A DNA stretch of 64,000 bases from Centipeda noxia ATCC 43541 (GTDB lineage Bacteria > Bacillota > Negativicutes > Selenomonadales > Selenomonadaceae), in contig NZ_GG749278.1 of NCBI RefSeq assembly GCF_000160555.1, positions 7,702-71,701 of the forward strand, written 5' to 3'. The stretch's first letter is position 1; every line of letters begins with the position of its first letter. Position numbers and translations under genes: made by a program. Below the pieces are notes generated by a model that was not told the DNA's origin, did not search any database, and saw nothing but the letters and a program-made list of their open reading frames with translations. This document shows positions 42,818 through 51,695 of the stretch, piece by piece.

Positions 42818-43936
42818 TCAAAGGTAAGCGAGCGGGTTCACCGGCTCGCCGTTGACGCGCACCTCAAAATGGCAGTGCGGACCTGTCGAGTTGCCCGTAG
42901 AACCACATTCCGCGATCAGCTCGCCCTGCGCCACACTCTGCCCCGTACTCACCTCAAGCGACTGACAGTGGCCGTAGAGCGTCGAGATGCCGCCGCCGTG
43001 GTTGATGATGACAGCATTGCCGTAGCCCGAGATCCAGCCCGCATATTCGACGGTTCCCGCCTGCGCTGCATAGATCGGATCGCCGTAGTCACCGCCGATA
43101 TCAATGCCGCTGTGGAAGCGCTGTGCGCCCGTGATCGGGTGCGTGCGCCATCCGAAATCCGATGTGATCGAGCCTGCGAGCGGCCAGATCATCGCCCCCG
43201 AGCCCTGCACGGGGAGATTGCGCAGTCCGCTGCGCTGAAGCATGCGCGTGATGCGCTCCGATGCGGCGCGGGATTCATCCTGCTGTCGGTCGATTGTCGC
43301 CTTATCGTATTTCATCTGCTCGATGAGTACCTGCTGCTGTGCGACCTTGTCCTCCATCGCCAGACGTGCCTCACGTGCCTTTTTCTCGAGCGGTTCTTGT
43401 TCCGCTCGGTCCTTCTCCAGCTCCTCCTTGAGGGCACGCATCGCGTCACGGTCGGCGAGAATCCCGTGCACGAGATCATAGTCCTGCTTGATGACGCGCT
43501 TGAGGAGATCCATGCGCGTAAGGAAATCCGAAAAATCCTTTGCGCCAAAGAGGACGTCCACATAGGAGATCTGTCCGTTGATGTAGATATCGCGTACGCG
43601 TCTGCCGAGGACATCGCGCTTGCGCTCGTATGCGCGCTCCGTAATTTCGAGTTTCTCCTCGTTCTCCTCAAGGCGCGCGAGCGTCTCATTCAGCTCGGCA
43701 CGGCGCACTTTATGCTCGGCGATCGCCTCGTCCGCCGCCTCATCCAGAATGCGCTTCTGCTCGGAGAGAGAGTCGATCTTTCCGGCGAGTTCAGCACTCT
43801 GTCGTCCAAGTTCCTCGACCTGCGCGTCGTAGCTGTCGCGTTCCTCCTCAAGCGTTGCCGCAGCTCCCTGCCCTGCGGCAAGTAATGTAGTGGCAAGAGC
43901 TGCGCAGAGGCCCCTTTTTATCTCTGATCTCATCAA
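42818..43936 (-). CDS. EnvC-like murein hydrolase (coiled coil plus M23 peptidase)
   Basis: 372 residues: a signal peptide (about 1-26), a long coiled coil (about 28-230, EERDSYDAQVEELGRQSAEL onward), then an M23/LytM domain. The metal ligands look intact: RFHSGIDIG supplies His and Asp, and GPHCHFEVR the HxH. It may therefore be catalytic itself, unlike E. coli EnvC, which only activates amidases. Its gene is immediately downstream of ftsX, so it is likely the periplasmic partner controlled by FtsEX at the division site. Confidence 0.92.
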   Translation of the reverse strand: MMRSEIKRGLCAALATTLLAAGQGAAATLEEERDSYDAQVEELGRQSAELAGKIDSLSEQKRILDEAADEAIAEHKVRRAELNETLARLEENEEKLEITERAYERKRDVLGRRVRDIYINGQISYVDVLFGAKDFSDFLTRMDLLKRVIKQDYDLVHGILADRDAMRALKEELEKDRAEQEPLEKKAREARLAMEDKVAQQQVLIEQMKYDKATIDRQQDESRAASERITRMLQRSGLRNLPVQGSGAMIWPLAGSITSDFGWRTHPITGAQRFHSGIDIGGDYGDPIYAAQAGTVEYAGWISGYGNAVIINHGGGISTLYGHCQSLEVSTGQSVAQGELIAECGSTGNSTGPHCHFEVRVNGEPVNPLAYL

Positions 43937-44824
43937 TTACACCCTCAGGAAACGCTTGAGCGACACCCATGCGCCGGTCGCACCGATCGCCATGCCGAGC
44001 AGGATGATGATGAGACCGACATAGTTCATAAATGGCGACTGCGGAATCAGCGGGAAGAAGGCAAGTGTATCGTAAACCTTGCTCGCCACACCCGCATAGA
44101 AACTGCGCAGAACGATGGCTGAGATCAGTCCGCCGATGAAGCCGAGCACGACGCCCTCAAGCACGAACGGCCAGCGGATGAATCCGTCCGTAGCGCCGAC
44201 GTATTTCATGATCGCGATCTCACGCCGCCGCGCGAATACCGTCAGGCGGATCGTGTTCGCGATGATAAAAACGGTCGCGCCGCCGAGCAGCAGAATGAGC
44301 ATGACGCCAAAGATACGCACAAGCCGCGTAATGTCGAAGAGATGCTGCACAACATCCTGTCCGTATTTCGCTGACTCTACGCCGGACATACGCTCGATCT
44401 GATGTGCCGCTGTCTCCACCATGTCTGGCTGGCGTACAGTCACCTCATATGCGTTTGGCAGAGGGTTTGTTTCTCCGAGCGCATCGAGCAGATATTTCTG
44501 CTCGCCCAGGCGCTCAGAGAGACGCGCGCGTGCCTCTTCGCGCCCAACGTATTTCACAGACTCGATTCCCTGCAGCGCACGGATCTTTGCGCCCAGTTCC
44601 TCCTCCTCTTCTTCGCTCAGATCATCCTCCATATAGACGCTGATCTGTACCTGTGACTCAAGGAGAGATGCCGCGCGGTTCATATTGAGCGCGAGGATGA
44701 GAAACACGCCGAGGATGAAGAGCGAGACTGCAACTGTGCCGACAGCGGCAAATGTCATCCAGTTGTTGCGGCGCAGCGATCGAAAGACCTCCTGGACATA
44801 GTATTCGGCGGTCCTAATCTTCAT
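43937..44824 (-). CDS. ftsX: Cell division protein FtsX
   Basis: Inner-membrane half of FtsEX, which transmits ATP hydrolysis to periplasmic wall hydrolases. It is 295 residues: a cytoplasmic N terminus (YYVQEVFRSLRRNNWMTFA), one helix, the extracytoplasmic domain (about 50-160) and three C-terminal helices (MLILLLGGATVFIIANTIRL and following). I chose ATG 44824, overlapping the ftsE end by 11 bases. The longer frame upstream is inside ftsE and not translated. Confidence 0.95.
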   Translation of the reverse strand: MKIRTAEYYVQEVFRSLRRNNWMTFAAVGTVAVSLFILGVFLILALNMNRAASLLESQVQISVYMEDDLSEEEEEELGAKIRALQGIESVKYVGREEARARLSERLGEQKYLLDALGETNPLPNAYEVTVRQPDMVETAAHQIERMSGVESAKYGQDVVQHLFDITRLVRIFGVMLILLLGGATVFIIANTIRLTVFARRREIAIMKYVGATDGFIRWPFVLEGVVLGFIGGLISAIVLRSFYAGVASKVYDTLAFFPLIPQSPFMNYVGLIIILLGMAIGATGAWVSLKRFLRV

Positions 44825-45500
44825 ATCCGTATCCTCCGCGCATCTCATCACGTACAATGTGACCGCCCTCAATGGCGACCACGCGGCGCTGCATTGTGTC
44901 GACGATGCCCTTGTCATGCGTCGCCATGACGATCGTCGTACCTGCTGCGTTGATACGCTTGAAGATATCCATGATATCCCAACTCGTCTCAGGGTCGAGA
45001 TTGCCCGTCGGCTCGTCCGCAATGAGGATCGCAGGATCGTTGACGATGGCGCGCGCGATCGCTACGCGCTGCTGCTCGCCGCCTGAAAGCTGCGAGGGGA
45101 AGTTGCGGTATTTGTCCCGCAGCCCGACCACGTCGAGCACGGCGTTCACACGGCGTTGGATCATCTGGCGCGGCGCCTCGATCACGCGCATCGCGAACGC
45201 CACATTCTCATAGACCGTCTTGTCCGACAGCAGACGATAGTCCTGGAAGATGACGCCAAGGCCCCGCCGGAGATACGGTACATCCTTTACATTCATATGA
45301 ACAACATCATGTCCGTTGACGAAGAGTTCCCCCTCCGTCGGCAGCTCCTCGCGAAAGAGCATCTTAATGAATGTGGACTTGCCCGCGCCGCTCACACCGA
45401 CGACAAAGATGAACTCTCCTTTTCCGATCTCAATGTTCACGTGGTCCAGCGCAAGCGCGCCATTCCCATATATCTTTGAGACATTTTTCATCCGAATCAT
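44814..45500 (-). CDS. ftsE: Cell division ATP-binding protein FtsE
   Basis: ATPase partner of FtsX. It is 228 residues: Walker A GVSGAGKSTF, FQDYRLLSDKTVYEN (the FtsE-type Q loop), signature LSGGEQQRVAIARAI, Walker B LIADEPTGNLDP, switch MATHDKGIV. It is the first gene of the run ftsE-ftsX-M23-ctpA, with a promoter 68 bases upstream. Confidence 0.96.
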   Translation of the reverse strand: MIRMKNVSKIYGNGALALDHVNIEIGKGEFIFVVGVSGAGKSTFIKMLFREELPTEGELFVNGHDVVHMNVKDVPYLRRGLGVIFQDYRLLSDKTVYENVAFAMRVIEAPRQMIQRRVNAVLDVVGLRDKYRNFPSQLSGGEQQRVAIARAIVNDPAILIADEPTGNLDPETSWDIMDIFKRINAAGTTIVMATHDKGIVDTMQRRVVAIEGGHIVRDEMRGGYGYED

Positions 45501-45567
45501 TGTATTCGTCTCATTCCTCTCCGCTATGACTCCCCTATGAATCCGGAGTCACTAAAAACCGTTTTTT

Positions 45568-45595
45568 ATTATAGCACAAATCAAAAAAACTACAA
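45568..45595 (-). promoter_or_regulatory. Promoter of ftsEX
   Basis: Consensus TATAAT, with TTGTAG 16 bases upstream, on the minus strand. It lies in the 175-base divergent gap before the DUF454 gene. Confidence 0.65.
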
Positions 45596-45675
45596 AATGC
45601 CGCGTTGCCATTTTCTTCGCCCCATGTTATTCTCATCCCCATGAGAACATATTTCATTTCAAGAGAACGCCGCCT

Positions 45676-46050
45676 ATGATCTTAAAAAAATTTTTATTTA
45701 TCGCGCTCGGCCTCGTCAGTCTCGGGCTCGGCATCCTCGGCGCCTTCCTCCCCATCCTGCCGACCGTGCCGTTCGTCCTGCTCTCTGCCTGGTGCTTTGC
45801 GCGCGGGTCGCATCGCCTCGATCGCTGGCTGCAGGCCACGCGCATCTATCGACAGACGATGCTTCTCATGCACAGCGGACGGCGCGGCATGACCATCGTC
45901 CAAAAACTGCGCGTCATGCTCCCCGTTACCGTGCTCATGGGCGTCTCCTTTCTCGTGGCCGACCCTCCGCACGCACGCATCGCGATCGGCATCGTGTGGA
46001 CGGCGCATGTCATCGTGCTTGTCTTTCGCGTTCCTACGATAAAAAAATAA
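45676..46050 (+). CDS. DUF454 (YbaN-like) inner-membrane protein
   Basis: 124 residues: the family opening KKFLFIALGLVSLGLGILGAFLPILPTVPF, split over residues 4-33, then CFARGSHRLDRWL, and two further helices near the end. YbaN-type proteins have no settled role. It stands alone with a weak ribosome site and its own terminator. Confidence 0.87.
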   Translation: MILKKFLFIALGLVSLGLGILGAFLPILPTVPFVLLSAWCFARGSHRLDRWLQATRIYRQTMLLMHSGRRGMTIVQKLRVMLPVTVLMGVSFLVADPPHARIAIGIVWTAHVIVLVFRVPTIKK

Positions 46051-46073
46051 GCTGCCGCGGCAGCTCTTTTTTT
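46050..46073 (+). terminator. Terminator after the DUF454 gene
   Basis: The hairpin AGCTGCC/GGCAGCT is followed by CTTTTTTT, beginning at the stop codon. Confidence 0.8.
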
Positions 46074-46175
46074 GCAGAATTTTATGGACGGTGCAATCCC
46101 CGCTGAATTGACAAAAACAAAAGGATTCGATAGAGTATACATATATTGTCATATGCAAATTCAGGGAGATCAATC

Positions 46176-46931
46176 ATGACAAACTGGAAAGAAGCGAATT
46201 GGCACAGTACGCGGCTGAACCGCGTGATGAATATACGCGTCTACGGAATGCCGAGCGGTGTTCCCATGCTCATCTTCCCGACACAGGACGCAATGAGCGA
46301 CAACTTCGAGAACTTCGGCATGATCGAGTTGCTGTCGGAGGATTTGCGCCGCGGACGCATCCAGCTCTTTTGCGTGGATACGGTCGACACGGAGACATGG
46401 TCCAATATCTGGGGCGACAAAACGTGGCGCGCACAGCGGCAGGAACAGTACTACGGCTACATCATCGACGAGGTCATCCCCTTCATACGCACAGAGAATA
46501 CGAGCAAACGTCTGCCCATTGCCGCCGGATGCAGCCTCGGCGGTCTGCATGCAGCCATCGCATTCTTCCGCCGTCCCGATCTCTTTGACGGCGTGCTCGC
46601 TCTCTCGGGCGTCTACGACGCAAAATTCTTCACCGACGGCTGGATGAACGACACACTTTACGACAATTCTCCGCTTGACTTTCTCGCGAACATGCCCGGC
46701 GATCACCCCTATATCGACCTCTACAATCAGCGGCGCATCGTGCTCTGTGTCGGACAGGGCCGTTGGGAGGAGGAGGGACGCCGCACGACGGCGCTCATGG
46801 GCGACGTGCTCTACGGCAAGGATATTCACGCATGGGTGGATTTCTGGGGCTATGATGTCGATCATGACTGGGACTGGTGGAAGAAGCAGTTCGCTTATTT
46901 CCTCCCCTTCGTTCTGCGCGAGCAGACATAA
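46176..46931 (+). CDS. Esterase D-like alpha/beta hydrolase
   Basis: A 251-residue cytoplasmic protein. The nucleophile elbow reads AAGCSLGGLHA (G-x-S-x-G). A candidate acid and His follow (VGQGRWEEEGRR region; DVDHDWDWW near the end). The N-terminal strand order (RVYGMPSGVPMLIFPTQDAM) fits the putative esterase family. It starts at ATG 46176 behind GGGAG. It is 16 bases upstream of an ATP-grasp gene with which it forms a two-gene unit. The ester or amide substrate is unknown. Confidence 0.82.
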   Translation: MTNWKEANWHSTRLNRVMNIRVYGMPSGVPMLIFPTQDAMSDNFENFGMIELLSEDLRRGRIQLFCVDTVDTETWSNIWGDKTWRAQRQEQYYGYIIDEVIPFIRTENTSKRLPIAAGCSLGGLHAAIAFFRRPDLFDGVLALSGVYDAKFFTDGWMNDTLYDNSPLDFLANMPGDHPYIDLYNQRRIVLCVGQGRWEEEGRRTTALMGDVLYGKDIHAWVDFWGYDVDHDWDWWKKQFAYFLPFVLREQT

Positions 46932-46947
46932 CCTATGAGGTACGATC

Positions 46948-48141
46948 ATGAACTTTGTCTTTGTATCCCCGCAGTTCCCGCGCGTCTATTGGAATTTCTG
47001 CGACCGTCTGAAGAAAAAGGGCGTCAACGTCCTCGGCATCGGTGACACGCCCTATGATCAGCTCGCACACGAGGTGCGCGAGTCGCTGACCGAATACTAC
47101 TTCGTCCCCTCGCTGGCCGATTACGATCAGATGATGCGTGCCGTCGCGTTCTTCACCTTCAAATATGGGCGCATCGACTGGCTCGAATCCAACAACGAAT
47201 ACTGGCTCGAGAGCGATGCGCATCTGCGTACGGATTTCAATATCCGTACGGGCTGGCAAAGCAGTGACATGGAGCACATCAAAAATAAATCCGCCATGAA
47301 GCCCTTTTACAAGAAGGCAGGCATCCCGACGGCACGCCTCTCAAAAGTGACAACGCTTGCCGCTGCCGAGGAGTTCCTCGCCGCGGTCGGCTATCCCGTC
47401 ATCGTTAAACCCGACACGGGCGTCGGTGCGACGGACACTTACCGCATCGACAATCATGACGAACTCTGTCATTTCTACGCATCCAAACCAACGGTGCCCT
47501 ACGTCATGGAGGAGTTTGTCACAGGCGATATATGCTCCTACGATGCCATCGTGGATGCGGATGCCAACCCGATCTTTGAGTCTATGACCGTCTGGCCGCC
47601 GTCTGTTATGGACATCGTGCTCTATCAGCTCGATCTCTCCTACTATACAACGGATCGCGTGCCCGACGCGCTGAAGAAGGCGGGGCGCGCCACACTCAAA
47701 GCATTCCATGTGCACAGCCGCTTCGTTCATTTCGAGTTCTTCCGGCTGACAAGGGCAAAGCCGGGGCTCGGCGATATCGGCGACTTCGTTGGGCTCGAGG
47801 TCAACATGCGGCCGGCCGGCGGCTACACTACGGATATGATGAACTACGCGCACTCCACCGATGTCTATGAGATCTGGGCCGATATGATTACGGAGAACCG
47901 CCGCGTTCTCCCCGATCGCAGCGAGCACTGCTACTGCGCCTATGCGAGCCGCCGCGACTTCCATCGCTATGTCCGCACGCACGAGGATATCCTGCGCCGC
48001 TACGCAGGACAGATCGTTATGTGCGAGCGCATGCCCGAGATGATGTGGCCGCAGATGGGCAATCAGATGTATACGGCAAAGCTGAACGGACAGGAAGAAA
48101 CGGATGAATTTATCCGCTTCGTCCAGGAACAACAGAACTAA
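46948..48141 (+). CDS. ATP-grasp ligase of unknown specificity
   Basis: A 397-residue soluble protein. The N-terminal Rossmann-like segment (MNFVFVSPQFPRVYWNFCDRL) is followed by the ATP-grasp fold: KSAMKPFYKKAGIPTARL, the ATP-binding Lys in YPVIVKPDTGVGATDTYRI, VMEEFVTGDICSYDAIVD, and metal-binding GLEVNMRPAGGYTTDMMNYA. ATP-grasp enzymes couple a carboxylate to an amine or thiol through an acyl phosphate. The pairing with an esterase suggests a make-and-trim peptide or ester metabolite, but the substrates are unknown. Confidence 0.85.
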   Translation: MNFVFVSPQFPRVYWNFCDRLKKKGVNVLGIGDTPYDQLAHEVRESLTEYYFVPSLADYDQMMRAVAFFTFKYGRIDWLESNNEYWLESDAHLRTDFNIRTGWQSSDMEHIKNKSAMKPFYKKAGIPTARLSKVTTLAAAEEFLAAVGYPVIVKPDTGVGATDTYRIDNHDELCHFYASKPTVPYVMEEFVTGDICSYDAIVDADANPIFESMTVWPPSVMDIVLYQLDLSYYTTDRVPDALKKAGRATLKAFHVHSRFVHFEFFRLTRAKPGLGDIGDFVGLEVNMRPAGGYTTDMMNYAHSTDVYEIWADMITENRRVLPDRSEHCYCAYASRRDFHRYVRTHEDILRRYAGQIVMCERMPEMMWPQMGNQMYTAKLNGQEETDEFIRFVQEQQN

Positions 48142-48148
48142 CGACATA

Positions 48149-48179
48149 AAAAAAGACTGTGCATGCAGTCTTTTTTTTA
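48149..48179. terminator. Bidirectional terminator between the ATP-grasp and methyltransferase genes
   Basis: The short stem AAAAAGACT/AGTCTTTTT has a GTGCATGC loop and long A/T runs on both sides. Confidence 0.83.
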
Positions 48180-48830
48180 TTATCTCATTCCGCAGACAGC
48201 GATCCAGTATTCGCCTTCCTTGAAATGCATATGAACTTCTTGGAATCCCGCCGCACGGAAGAGCCGCTCAAACTCCTCAGGCGTCGGATTTGTCAGTTGA
48301 TAGCCGGCGATCTTCTCACGTATGCTCTGCGGCAGATCGTCCCGCCCATAGACCTCTGCAAGCAGGAGGAACGTGCCGCCCGGCTTCAGCACACGAGCGA
48401 CCTCTTTCAAGCTTTCGGCGGGATTCGGCCAGAAATAAAAGCTCTCCACCGTGACGATCTCGTCAAAATGTACGTCATCGAACGGCAGCGCCTCGACCGA
48501 CGCGTGCAGAATCTCCATCCGCCCCGCCTCAATGAGAGGTGCATTGAACGCGCGCGAAGCCTCCACCGAGGTCTCCGCATAGTCGATGCCGACGAGATGC
48601 CCCTGCGTCACACACTCCGCCATCCGTGCGAGAGTATTCCCGCCGCCGCAGCCGATATCGAGCACGATATCACCCGCATGGAGGGTGATCTGCGCGAGTC
48701 CCCAGTCGACGAGCCGCGCATGGCTTTCATTCATGCGGGCGAGCATTGCGCGTCCGGCCGCTCCCTCAGGACGCCTCGGATTTCCCTCTGCAGTCACGCG
48801 GTCCGTCTCTGTCCAATCAGCATCTGCCAT
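48180..48830 (-). CDS. SAM-dependent class I methyltransferase
   Basis: About 216 residues. Motif I is VLDIGCGGGNTLARMA at about 55-70. Motif II VGIDYAE, then a DDVHFDEIVTVESFYF segment and LKEVARVLKPGGTFLLLAEV. This is the Ubie/Coq5-like small-molecule methyltransferase layout. The substrate is unknown. I chose ATG 48830, 2 bases after the stop of the gene upstream, with GGGAG nearby, so the two are coupled. Confidence 0.88.
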   Translation of the reverse strand: MADADWTETDRVTAEGNPRRPEGAAGRAMLARMNESHARLVDWGLAQITLHAGDIVLDIGCGGGNTLARMAECVTQGHLVGIDYAETSVEASRAFNAPLIEAGRMEILHASVEALPFDDVHFDEIVTVESFYFWPNPAESLKEVARVLKPGGTFLLLAEVYGRDDLPQSIREKIAGYQLTNPTPEEFERLFRAAGFQEVHMHFKEGEYWIAVCGMR

Positions 48831-48832
48831 CG

Positions 48833-49474
48833 TCACTCAACTCCCATCGTCTGTTTTGACAAATCAAAGCCGAATTGCATGGGATCGGCAGGATCCCAGA
48901 TTCGTGTTTTCTCGTTATAGCGTACGGGCACATAGAATGTCACCGTTCCCATAGGCTGCAGCTCGCGATACACCTCTGCCGTTGCCTCTACTGCTATGCG
49001 GCGCAGCTCCTCCGGCGAGGCATCCAGCTTCATCCGCTGGCGAAAGAGCGCCGATGCCTTTTCCCGTGCCGCCGTCATATTGAACCGCGTCACCGTCACC
49101 TCGACCATCGCCTGTTCCTTCCCCTGCTCAGAAACAGCAGTCTCCACCGTCGCGCTCCGCAGAGACTCCAGATAAGCATCGCCGATCTCCGCTGCCTCTT
49201 CCGGTGTGAGCATCGCCCCCGAGGTCTGCAGCGCATTTGAAAATGCCATTTTCATATTGAACGAATCCGTTGACGCACCGTATGAGACAAGCTGTTTCTG
49301 AGCCGCCTCATCCTGCCGCACAAAAGCATCGCAGTAGAGCTTAATGCTTTCCGCGGCATCCGCCTTCTCCATGCGCCCGATTGTTGCGAAATAGAGCGCC
49401 GCAAAAATCGCGGCACTAAAGATCATAATGAAGATGACGGGGAATCGAATCTTGGGTGAAATCACCTTTATCAC
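48833..49474 (-). CDS. Membrane-anchored extracytoplasmic protein of unknown function
   Basis: 213 residues. One N-terminal hydrophobic helix (FPVIFIMIFSAAIFAALYF) is followed by a mostly helical, Glu/Ala-rich domain beginning ESIKLYCDAFVRQDEAAQKQL and ending with a beta segment (TVTFYVPVRYNEKTRIWDP). The layout recalls DUF5105-like lipoproteins, but there is no lipobox and the match is weak. It is probably co-transcribed with the methyltransferase. It starts with GTG; GGAGGA lies immediately upstream, so a slightly later start is possible. Confidence 0.6.
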   Translation of the reverse strand: MIKVISPKIRFPVIFIMIFSAAIFAALYFATIGRMEKADAAESIKLYCDAFVRQDEAAQKQLVSYGASTDSFNMKMAFSNALQTSGAMLTPEEAAEIGDAYLESLRSATVETAVSEQGKEQAMVEVTVTRFNMTAAREKASALFRQRMKLDASPEELRRIAVEATAEVYRELQPMGTVTFYVPVRYNEKTRIWDPADPMQFGFDLSKQTMGVE

Positions 49475-49495
49475 TCCTCCATATCTATTTTATCG

Positions 49496-49527
49496 GCCAA
49501 AAATCCGCGTCGTATTAGGCGCGGATT
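49496..49527 (-). terminator. Terminator after the metallo-beta-lactamase-fold gene
   Basis: The stem AATCCGCG/CGCGGATT is followed on the minus strand by a run of T. Confidence 0.8.
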
Positions 49528-49554
49528 CATCTTTCATCAGAATGTAATATGTTT

Positions 49555-50685
49555 CTATGCCATCCCCTCCCACCAACGGGGGAAGTCTGCGGGGCTATCC
49601 ATATCGACCATCTCCCCGATGCGCGGCGTAACCATCCGGTAGGGGCGTCCCGCACTCTCCTTCAGGAGTTCTGCATAGGGCTCCTGCCACGTGTGCAAAG
49701 CAAGCGCAAACTTTCCGCCGTGCGCGGGCAGCATCAAACGCGTACGGACATCCTCCGCTGCCTGCGCTGTCTCGTTCGGGAGCATGTGTATTGCGTGCCA
49801 CTGCATATTATACTGTCCGTTCTCCATCATCGCGAGATCAAAGCCGTCAAAGCGTGCGCCGATGTCCTTGAAATGCTTTCCATAGCCGCCGTCACCGCTG
49901 ATGTAGACGCGGCGCTCCGGCGTTATAACGGCAAAGCCGCACCACTGCGTATTATTGCGCGTCAGAAAACGTCCCGAAAAATGCTGCGACGGCAAAATGT
50001 GGATGTGAAAATCATCAGCCAGCGCAATGTCAGTGTCCCAGTCCTCCTCGTGCAGGTGCGCGAGATCAAAGCCCCACTGCTCAAAAAACTCGCCGACGCC
50101 GAGCGGGCAGATGACCTCCTTCACCTTTGGCTTCACCCCCATCACCGTATCATAGTCGAGATGATCCCAGTGATCGTGCGTCATGAGCAGCACATCGAGT
50201 TCCGGGATATCCGCGGACGTATAGACATTGCTCCCGCGAAACGCGCGGTTGATGAAAAAGATCGGCGAACCGTATGCCGAAAATACGGGATCGACGAGAA
50301 TACGGCGCCCGCCGACCTGCAGATAGAACGTCGAATGCCCCATCCATATCACAACATCCCGCTCGCGCGGAATCGCGTGCAGATCCGTTTTATTGCTTGG
50401 GATGGCCTCCTTCGGCACACGCCCGTCATCGCCGCCGAAGAGCACGCGATAGAGCGTCTCGATCCGGTTCGGCTTCTCCTCGTCAGGCAGATCCTCCGTC
50501 ATCACCTCGACCGGCTCAAGGCAAACGAATTGCCCGTTCACATAATGCGGCGACGCCTTGATCCGCTCAAGGCGCGCTCCCGAAGGCGCACGCCCGAACT
50601 TCTCCTGTCGCACAAAGAGCCCGGCGCCGCCGGCAAGCGCACCGATCCCCGCCAGCGCACCAAAAATAAAATTCCTTCGTTTCAT
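49555..50685 (-). CDS. Metallo-beta-lactamase-fold hydrolase (NAPE-PLD/UlaG-like), Tat-type signal
   Basis: 376 residues. The N terminus KRRNFIFGALAGIGALAGG has a twin-Arg and a hydrophobic core, a possible Tat signal or anchor. The MBL core has IWMGHSTFYLQVGGRRILVDP, the metal motif LLMTHDHWDHLDYDT (HxHxDH), later ligands LPSQHFSGR, ISGDGGYG and LPAHGGKF. The PxxSGR region and the length resemble N-acyl-phosphatidylethanolamine phospholipase D relatives. It could act on an envelope phospholipid; this is inference. Confidence 0.87.
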   Translation of the reverse strand: MKRRNFIFGALAGIGALAGGAGLFVRQEKFGRAPSGARLERIKASPHYVNGQFVCLEPVEVMTEDLPDEEKPNRIETLYRVLFGGDDGRVPKEAIPSNKTDLHAIPRERDVVIWMGHSTFYLQVGGRRILVDPVFSAYGSPIFFINRAFRGSNVYTSADIPELDVLLMTHDHWDHLDYDTVMGVKPKVKEVICPLGVGEFFEQWGFDLAHLHEEDWDTDIALADDFHIHILPSQHFSGRFLTRNNTQWCGFAVITPERRVYISGDGGYGKHFKDIGARFDGFDLAMMENGQYNMQWHAIHMLPNETAQAAEDVRTRLMLPAHGGKFALALHTWQEPYAELLKESAGRPYRMVTPRIGEMVDMDSPADFPRWWEGMA

Positions 50686-50831
50686 AAAATCCCCTTACTA
50701 AATATCAAATACAGCGGTCCCCGCCATAAAAGAATTATCCCCTGTTGTCCAACAAGCTAATCCTATATCGCTATCATAAAATATAAGTGAAATACCGCAA
50801 ACAGATTCGATGCATAACTATTTCAGCATTC

Positions 50832-51239
50832 CTAAAACAATGGAGAAATAAGGATTTCGTAACTCCCCCAGCCCTGCGAAACCTGAATAAGGCAGTCTGC
50901 TCGTTTTCCCTGAACGGTATCTTTCTCTCTGCGGACATCATACCATCCGGTCCGCGTCATCATCTCCTCTGTAAATGCGCCGTTCATATCGCCGCGCACT
51001 TTGATTTTAAGCTTTCGATCGCCGCCAAGGAAGTCGATTTCCTCGATGCTGACAATCGGTGCATTCTGAATCTCCTTCAGATCATTCAGTGCGTAGACCA
51101 ATGCCAGTTCGCGTGCCGGCGTATCTGCTCCTTGATGCCGCTGATAATATGTATCGCTCCAAAAAACTATAAATAAAAGGACGATCACAGCGGAGAGAAG
51201 GATTTTATTTGCTCGCAAGAACTTATTAATATCCTCCAT
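50832..51239 (-). CDS. Single-pass membrane protein of unknown function
   Basis: 135 residues: a short cytoplasmic start (MEDINKFLRANK), one helix (ILLSAVIVLLFIVFWSD), then an extracytoplasmic domain with alternating strands (NAPIVSIEEIDFLGG, KLKIKVRGDMNG). Its start overlaps the end of the gene upstream by 14 bases, so the two are translated together. No family is recognised. Confidence 0.6.
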   Translation of the reverse strand: MEDINKFLRANKILLSAVIVLLFIVFWSDTYYQRHQGADTPARELALVYALNDLKEIQNAPIVSIEEIDFLGGDRKLKIKVRGDMNGAFTEEMMTRTGWYDVRREKDTVQGKRADCLIQVSQGWGSYEILISPLF

Positions 51240-51642
51240 TTGAAATCCTCATTTGATATGTATCGTCCTTCCTGCTCAGATAAAAATGAAGCAAATGATC
51301 GGGCGCGTGAAAAACATATTGCTGCGCATCGCCTTTTTCCATAACAAAATGTTCCCGTTCCAGCATAGGACGGTAGCCCTCCAACTCTTTCTCCATATCA
51401 TTCCGGCTTCTATATGTGAGCGCAAACGAAAAAGGTGTTCCTATTCTGTCATGGATATCTACTTTGATGACATCTGCTTTATCAGGCAGTGCAACGCCTT
51501 GAAAAAACACGATGAAATTCATCCAGTTGGAGCATTTTTTCATGCTGACATCGTATACGGAAATACCAATCCCCACGATGAAGCAGATCACCATAAAAAG
51601 GGAAAACAGACGCCGCTTCTTCATGCGAAGAATCTTTTTCAT
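51226..51642 (-). CDS. Single-pass membrane protein of unknown function, partner of the next gene
   Basis: About 138 residues. A very basic start (KKILRMKKRR), one helix (LFSLFMVICFIVGIGISVY), then an extracytoplasmic domain containing DKADVIKVDIHDRIGTPFSF and a C-terminal strand region. The architecture is the same as in the downstream gene but the sequences are not obviously similar. I preferred ATG 51642 to an upstream TTG. No family is recognised. Confidence 0.55.
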   Translation of the reverse strand: MKKILRMKKRRLFSLFMVICFIVGIGISVYDVSMKKCSNWMNFIVFFQGVALPDKADVIKVDIHDRIGTPFSFALTYRSRNDMEKELEGYRPMLEREHFVMEKGDAQQYVFHAPDHLLHFYLSRKDDTYQMRISNGGY

Positions 51643-51695
51643 CCAGACATATCCCCGTTCTGACAAATCAACACCTCCGCAGTATTGCCCTCATA

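Noticed and set aside
44825-45022. N-terminal extension of ftsX
   Set aside because: It lies wholly within ftsE in another frame; FtsX homology starts at MKIRTAEYY (44824).
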